Of a stretch of DNA of 64,000 nt, positions 59,719 through 64,000 are shown in pieces (positions within the stretch are counted from its first letter, which is position 1; each line of letters starts with the position of its first letter). The notes beneath the pieces are model-generated. The model saw nothing but the letters and a program-made list of their open reading frames with translations. It did not search any database and had not been told where the DNA came from. The DNA lies in contig NZ_JAPEMM010000003.1 in assembly GCF_026342735.1 (NCBI RefSeq), positions 62,001-126,000 on the forward strand. The letters are read 5' to 3'. The position numbers and the translations under genes were made by a program. Source of the stretch: Streptomyces sp. NBC_00193 (GTDB lineage: Bacteria; Actinomycetota; Actinomycetes; Streptomycetales; Streptomycetaceae).

Positions 59719-60693
59719 GTGAAGTTGCTCAGGTCTGCCCGCACGCCGTCAGCCCCGGCTCCCTACACGGACGCCGAGGAGCTCGAGGACACTTGGGCGC
59801 GGCCCACCGCTGACCGGCGGACCGCGGCCCCCCGCGAACCGGCCGCACCCGGGAGCGCGCGAGCCCGGGACAAGGCCGTCGGCAGGGGCCAGATGCCGCT
59901 CGCGGACCACCTGCGCGAGCTGCGCAACCGGCTGGCCAAGGCGCTCCTGGCCGTGGTGGTCGTGGCCGCGGCCGCGGGCTTCGGCTACACCGGCATCATC
60001 GATCTCGTCACCGCCCCGATCCTGGGCGCGGTCGGCTGCGATCCGGGCCTTGCCGAGGCCGTCCGCGACCCGGACGTCCCGTGCGCCCGCATCGTGATGA
60101 ACGGCCTGCTCATCCCGTTCACCCTGGCACTGAAGGTCTCCCTGGTGGCGGGGGTGGTGCTGGCCTCGCCGGTCTGGCTGTACCAGTTGTGGGCGTTCAT
60201 CGCGCCCGGTCTGCACCGGCAGGAGAAGAAGTACGCGCTGCTCTTCGCCGGAGCGGGCTTCCCTCTCTTCGCCACCGGCGCCTACGTCGCCTACCGGACG
60301 CTGCCGACGATGGCGCGGGTCCTGCTGGACTTCACCCCCGCCGACGTCGACAACCAGCTGCCGCTCGACAGCCTGCTCGACCTGATCACCCGGATGGCGG
60401 TGGTCTTCGGCCTGGCCTTCGAACTGCCGCTGCTGCTGGTCATGCTCAACCTGACCGGCATGGTCTCCGGCCGGCGCATGCTCACCTGGTGGCGCCACAT
60501 GTTCGTCGGGATCACCTTGTTCGCGGCGATCGCCACCCCCAGTACCGACCCGCTGAGCATGCTGGCGCTGGCGGTGCCGGTCTGGATGCTCTACCTCGCC
60601 GCCACGGCCGTCTCCCTGCTCCTCGACCGGCGCCGGGCCGAGGCCCCTGCGGGGCCCGGCGACGACGAGGCCTCCGTCCTGGACCCGGCGTGA
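59719..60693 (+). CDS. tatC: Twin-arginine translocase subunit TatC
   Basis: A 324-residue multispanning protein with the TatC signature MPLADHLRELRNRLAKALLA and six predicted helices (for example VSLVAGVVLASPVWLYQLWA, FGLAFELPLLLVMLNLTGMV). The first 57 residues form a poorly conserved hydrophilic extension, so a later start is possible, but GTG 59719 is in a good position. It completes a TatA-TatC pair next to a Tat substrate; the cell probably has another, housekeeping Tat system elsewhere. Confidence 0.92.
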   Translation: MKLLRSARTPSAPAPYTDAEELEDTWARPTADRRTAAPREPAAPGSARARDKAVGRGQMPLADHLRELRNRLAKALLAVVVVAAAAGFGYTGIIDLVTAPILGAVGCDPGLAEAVRDPDVPCARIVMNGLLIPFTLALKVSLVAGVVLASPVWLYQLWAFIAPGLHRQEKKYALLFAGAGFPLFATGAYVAYRTLPTMARVLLDFTPADVDNQLPLDSLLDLITRMAVVFGLAFELPLLLVMLNLTGMVSGRRMLTWWRHMFVGITLFAAIATPSTDPLSMLALAVPVWMLYLAATAVSLLLDRRRAEAPAGPGDDEASVLDPA

Positions 60694-60704
60694 GTGTGCG
60701 GGGC

Positions 60705-61658
60705 TCAGGCGGCGGGCTGCGCCTGGGCGGCCCGCCGGTAGCGGCCGGGAGCGATGCCCAGTTCCCGGGAGAAGGCGCGGGAGAAGGTGAACTCGGAGGC
60801 GTAGCCGACGGCTTCGCCGATGTCGCCGACCAGATCGTCCGTCTCGCGCAGCAGCCGGGCGGCCCGGTCGACGCGCAGCCGGGACACGTACGCGAGCGGG
60901 GCGGCGCCGACCAGTTCCCTGAACTGCCGAGCGAAGGCGGGGCGCGACATCGCGACCTCGCGCGCCAGGCTCTCCACCGTCCACGGAGCCTGCGGCGTCT
61001 CGTGGACCAGCGAGAGCGCGGCGCCGATCCGCGGATCGTGCAGCGCGGTGAGCCAGGACCGCTGCCGCGCTCCCGTGCCGGCCTCGGAATCGGCGAGGTC
61101 GAGCCAGGCGCGGATCACCTGGACGAACAGGACGTCGGTCAGGCGGGCGGCCACGACCCGCGCTCCGGGCCGGGTGCGGGTGGTCTCGGCGATCAGGAGC
61201 CGGACGATGGACTGCAGTTCGGCGTCGGCGCTCATGCCGGGAACGTGGATCACCGCAGGCAGGGCGGAGAGCACCGGGTGCCGGGCGGCGTCCCCTTCGT
61301 AGCTGAACTTTCCGCAGACCACGCGGACGACGGCCCCCAGGCCGCCGAGGTCGACGACGCCCTCGCGGCCCGGCGGGTGGGCCGCCTCCAGGTCGGCGTA
61401 CGGCACCGCGTCCGCGTCCGGGGCTCCCACCAGGCTGTGCGGTTCGCCGCGCGGCAGCAGGACCACGTCTCCGGGCACCAGTTGCAGGGGCGGCTGCCCG
61501 GCGACGCGCAGCCAGCAGGCCCCTTCGGCCACCAGGTGGAAGCCGGCGGTGTTCTGCTGCTCCAGCGCGCAGCCCCAGCCGGGGCCGCGCGAGCGCAGCT
61601 GGGCGAGCAGGACCCCGTTGAAGCCGGTGGTGGCCAGTACGTCGGCTAGTACATCCAT
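60705..61658 (-). CDS. AraC-family regulator with cupin domain
   Basis: A 317-residue regulator: an N-terminal AraC-binding/cupin domain (AEGACWLRVAGQPPLQLVPG, VVLLPRGEPHSL) and a C-terminal double HTH (WTVESLAREVAMSRPAFARQ, VGYASEFTFSRAFSRELG). It is the cupin_6 type common before oxidoreductase genes. ATG at 61658 is preferred. It is divergent from the LLM oxidoreductase gene, which it may control. Confidence 0.85.
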   Translation of the reverse strand: MDVLADVLATTGFNGVLLAQLRSRGPGWGCALEQQNTAGFHLVAEGACWLRVAGQPPLQLVPGDVVLLPRGEPHSLVGAPDADAVPYADLEAAHPPGREGVVDLGGLGAVVRVVCGKFSYEGDAARHPVLSALPAVIHVPGMSADAELQSIVRLLIAETTRTRPGARVVAARLTDVLFVQVIRAWLDLADSEAGTGARQRSWLTALHDPRIGAALSLVHETPQAPWTVESLAREVAMSRPAFARQFRELVGAAPLAYVSRLRVDRAARLLRETDDLVGDIGEAVGYASEFTFSRAFSRELGIAPGRYRRAAQAQPAA

Positions 61659-61703
61659 ACCGTGCAGCCTATCCGTGGCAGCACCTTTCTGACGCATGGT
61701 CGA

Positions 61704-61714
61704 GACGAATCGTC
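61704..61714. promoter_or_regulatory. Dyad in AraC/LLM intergenic region
   Basis: GACGA-A-TCGTC, a perfect 11-bp dyad, in the 170-bp gap between the divergent AraC and LLM genes. The gap otherwise shows no gene. Confidence 0.4.
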
Positions 61715-61828
61715 AATTCTTCGATCGTTTCCGCCATGGAGAGTCTCTTCTCAGATCCCTAGAGTCAAAAACGAAGCAGCGCCCCGAAGCGCCTTCGACC
61801 ACGCTCCGGCATGAAGGAAGACCCACCC

Positions 61829-62674
61829 ATGAAGCTAGGCATCGCCATGTTCCCCGCGGACTTCGCGATCCGCCCCGACGAGCTCGCCCGGGCGGTGGAG
61901 GAGCGCGGCTTCGAGTCGCTCTTCCTGCCCGAGCACACCCACATGCCGGCCACGGAGCGCACCCGCAAGGAGATCGGGGAGCTGCCCGCGCACTTCTCGC
62001 GGACCCACGACCTGTTCGTGGCCCTGTCCTACGCCGCCGCCGCGACCCGCGAGCTGCTCGTGGCCACCGGGATCTGCCTGGTGACGCAGCGGGACCCGAT
62101 CGCCACGGCCAAGGCGGTCGCCAGCCTGGACGAGCTCTCCGGCGGCCGGGTGCTGTTCGGGGTGGGCGCCGGCTGGATTCCCGAGGAGATCGAGAACCAC
62201 GGCACCGACCCCGCACGCCGCTGGGCCGTACTGGCCGAGCGGGTCAAGGCGATGCGTGAGATCTGGACCCGGGAGGAGGCCGAGTTCCACGGGGAGCACG
62301 TGAACTTCAACCCGATCTTCTCCTGGCCCAAGCCCCGTCAGCGTCCGCACCCCCCGGTCCTGGTGGGCGGCGGGGGCCCGAACGTCGAACGCCGCGTACT
62401 GGACTTCGGCGACGAGTGGATGCCGCACGCCGGCATGCCGCTGGCCGAACTGTCCGCCCGCATCACCACACTGGGCCAGGCCGCCCTTCACATCGGCCGC
62501 TCCGGCACACCGCCGGTCACCGTCTTCGGCGCCGAACCCGACGCCGACGCCCTGCTGTCCCTGCGCGAGATCGGCGTCACGCGGGCGGTGCTCTACGCGC
62601 CCCCGTCCGACCCCGACAGCGTGCGGCGCTTCCTGGACCAGGCACAGCCGCTGATCGCCAAGGTCCAGGACTGA
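61829..62674 (+). CDS. LLM-class F420-dependent oxidoreductase
   Basis: A 281-residue luciferase-like F420 enzyme: MKLGIAMFPADFAIRPDELA, FLPEHTHMPA, SLDELSGGRVLFGVGAGWI, and PPVLVGGGGPNVERRV. It is distinct from the RiPP-operon enzyme at 39-40 kb. AAGGA precedes the ATG. It is probably controlled by the divergent AraC protein. The substrate is unknown. Confidence 0.88.
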   Translation: MKLGIAMFPADFAIRPDELARAVEERGFESLFLPEHTHMPATERTRKEIGELPAHFSRTHDLFVALSYAAAATRELLVATGICLVTQRDPIATAKAVASLDELSGGRVLFGVGAGWIPEEIENHGTDPARRWAVLAERVKAMREIWTREEAEFHGEHVNFNPIFSWPKPRQRPHPPVLVGGGGPNVERRVLDFGDEWMPHAGMPLAELSARITTLGQAALHIGRSGTPPVTVFGAEPDADALLSLREIGVTRAVLYAPPSDPDSVRRFLDQAQPLIAKVQD

Positions 62675-62773
62675 CTCCCTCTCCCCCAGCTCTCCCCCCC
62701 CTTGCTTTCCCCACCCCCGCCGGCCGACCCGGCCGGCACCTCACCTGCGAACTCTTCGCGTATGGAGCACATC

Positions 62774-63601
62774 ATGAGCAAGATCTGGTTCGTCACCGGT
62801 TCCTCCCGCGGCTTCGGCCGGAAGTACGTCGAGGCGGCCCTGTCGCGCGGCGACAAGGTCGTCGCGACGGCCCGCAACACCGAGACCCTCGCGGACCTGG
62901 TGGCCGCCCACGGCGACTCCGTCCTCGCACTGAAGCTGGACGTGACCGACAAGGACGCGGTGTTCGCCGCCGTCCAGCAGGCCCAGCAGCACTTCGGCCG
63001 CCTCGACGTCATCGTGAACAACGCCGGCTACGGCCTGTTCGGCGCCGTCGAGGAACTGACCGAGTCGGCCCTGCGCGACCAGCTGGAGACCAACCTCTTC
63101 GGCGCCCTGTGGGTCACCCAGGCCGCCCTGCCCTACCTGCGCGCACAGGGCAGCGGCCACATCGTCCAGATCTCCTCCACCGGCGGCGTCGTCGCCTGGC
63201 CGCTCGTCGGCGGCTACCACGCCTCGAAGTGGGCGCTCGAAGGCCTCAGCGAGGCCCTGGCCCAGGAGGTCGCCGGCCTGGGCATCAAGGTCACCCTCGT
63301 CGAGCCCGGCGCGTACGCGACCGACTGGGGCGGCTCCTCCGCCGTCGGCGTCGACCCGATCGCCGTCTACGACGGGGTGCGCGACGCCCTGGGCGCGTTC
63401 ATGCAGACCCTCGACTTCGGTGACCCGGGCGCTGCCGCCGCCGCACTGCTGAAGGTCGTCGACTCCGACAACCCGCCGCTGCGCGTCTTCTTCGGCACCC
63501 AGGGCAACGAGCTGCTCCCGGCGGCCTACGCCGACCGCCTCAAGGTCTGGGCCGACTGGCAGGACGTGGCCGTCGAGGCCCAGGGCACCAAGGCCGTCTG
63601 A
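62774..63601 (+). CDS. Short-chain dehydrogenase/reductase
   Basis: A 275-residue classical SDR: VTGSSRGFG, NNAGYG, catalytic Ser in ISSTGG, Tyr and Lys in GGYHASKWALE, and LVEPGAYATDW. The substrate is unknown. It lies 99 bp after the LLM gene on the same strand and may be co-regulated. Confidence 0.88.
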   Translation: MSKIWFVTGSSRGFGRKYVEAALSRGDKVVATARNTETLADLVAAHGDSVLALKLDVTDKDAVFAAVQQAQQHFGRLDVIVNNAGYGLFGAVEELTESALRDQLETNLFGALWVTQAALPYLRAQGSGHIVQISSTGGVVAWPLVGGYHASKWALEGLSEALAQEVAGLGIKVTLVEPGAYATDWGGSSAVGVDPIAVYDGVRDALGAFMQTLDFGDPGAAAAALLKVVDSDNPPLRVFFGTQGNELLPAAYADRLKVWADWQDVAVEAQGTKAV

Positions 63602-63635
63602 TGAGTGCAGCCGCCTGACCGAAGGGCGCCACCCG

Positions 63636-63685
63636 CCGCGGGGGCTGTGTCACGCCGGATCTCCGGTACGACGCAGCCCCCGCGG
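63636..63685 (+). terminator. Terminator after SDR gene
   Basis: CCGCGGGGGCTG (63636-63647) pairs with CAGCCCCCGCGG (63674-63685). The loop contains a second small hairpin. Confidence 0.75.
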
Positions 63686-63736
63686 CGCGTTGGCGGGGGC
63701 TGTGTCGTACCGGGGGCGACCGTGCTAGGGTCCAAC

Positions 63737-63764
63737 TAAGTCAGTCAACTAACTAACTCACTTA
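63737..63764 (+). promoter_or_regulatory. Dyad operator before the last gene
   Basis: TAAGTCAGT (63737-63745) and ACTCACTTA (63756-63764) are inverted with one mismatch around a 10-nt centre made of CAACTAACTA. It lies just upstream of the final gene and looks like a repressor or activator site. The regulator is not in the window. Confidence 0.55.
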
Positions 63765-63774
63765 CGGAGTCGCA

Positions 63775-64000
63775 ATGATCGTGGTGACCGGCGCAACCGG
63801 CAACATCGGACGGACCTTGGTTCCCCTGCTGGCCGAGGCGGGCGAAGACGTCGTGGCCGTCTCGCGGCGGCCCGAGTTCGAAGGGCTCCCGGCCGGGGTC
63901 CGCCACGCCCGGGCCGACATGGGGAGCAGTGCGAGCATGCGGCCCGTCCTCGACGGCGCCGACGCCTTCTTCCTCCTGCTGGGCGGTGAGCTCAACGGCC
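63775..64000 (+). CDS. NmrA-like NAD(P)-binding protein, partial
   Basis: The first 75 residues of an NAD(P)-binding Rossmann protein, with VVTGATGNIGRTLVPLL, then VVAVSRRPEF and DGADAFFLLLGG, typical of NmrA/SDR-a5-type proteins. ACGGAG precedes the ATG. The gene runs off the end of the window. Confidence 0.8.
   Translation, partial: MIVVTGATGNIGRTLVPLLAEAGEDVVAVSRRPEFEGLPAGVRHARADMGSSASMRPVLDGADAFFLLLGGELNG

Overview
The window is chromosomal DNA of a Streptomyces or a close actinomycete. It is GC-rich with codon positions ending almost always in G or C, uses GTG and TTG starts, and carries an AfsA/ScbR-type gamma-butyrolactone locus, F420-dependent enzymes and a bldA-type TTA codon. I saw no transposase, integrase, CRISPR array, tRNA or rRNA.

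Region 1 (about 1-20.0 kb) is a biosynthetic cluster built from discrete, mono-functional parts. A PabA-PabB fusion makes the p-aminobenzoate precursor. Two acyl-adenylating ligases, three acyl carrier proteins, two ketosynthases plus a ketosynthase-like protein, two Sfp-type phosphopantetheinyl transferases, an AurF-type di-iron N-oxygenase, a transglutaminase-fold protein and a seryl-tRNA-synthetase-like amino acid:carrier-protein ligase follow, mostly in one run of overlapping genes. A FabI/FabG pair and a molybdopterin oxidoreductase close the region. The set suggests an N-oxidised aryl or aminoacyl unit joined to a short polyketide or fatty chain on carrier proteins. The product is not known to me.

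Region 2 (20.0-27.6 kb) is ordinary accessory chromosome: alpha/beta hydrolase, GNAT, a MerR regulator divergent from a class C beta-lactamase-like hydrolase, an AAC(3)-like enzyme, and a divergent pair of exported proteins (a surface protein and a trypsin-like protease with FG-GAP repeats).

Region 3 (27.6-42 kb) is the most striking. It is a minus-strand RiPP operon of the daptide type: four Cys-less precursors all ending in Thr, an iron-ADH-family dehydrogenase, a class III aminotransferase, a methyltransferase, a putative recognition protein, an intramembrane M50 protease and an ABC transporter. The same operon also carries a class III LanKC lanthionine synthetase and a luciferase-like F420 oxidoreductase. 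This predicts a peptide whose Ser/Thr are dehydrated (with no Cys available for rings), perhaps reduced to D-residues, and whose C-terminal Thr becomes a dimethylated diamine. A LuxR-type regulator with a TTA codon is transcribed divergently.

Region 4 (42-53 kb) holds a secreted SMP-30-like protein, a zinc-ribbon winged-helix protein, and a gamma-butyrolactone signalling locus: TetR, HAD phosphatase, HTH-only LysR, AfsA, a perfect dyad resembling an autoregulatory element, ScbR-like receptor, aldo/keto reductase, PaaK-like ligase and an MDR reductase.

Region 5 (53-61 kb) looks like a MarR regulon. A shared 15-bp box (ATAAGATCTCTTACA) lies upstream of an SMP-30-like gene, a malic enzyme/alcohol dehydrogenase/ABM operon, and between an ArsP_2-like permease and a Tat-exported cyclase followed by its own tatA and tatC. 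The window ends with AraC, LLM and SDR genes and a truncated NAD(P)-binding gene (61-64 kb).
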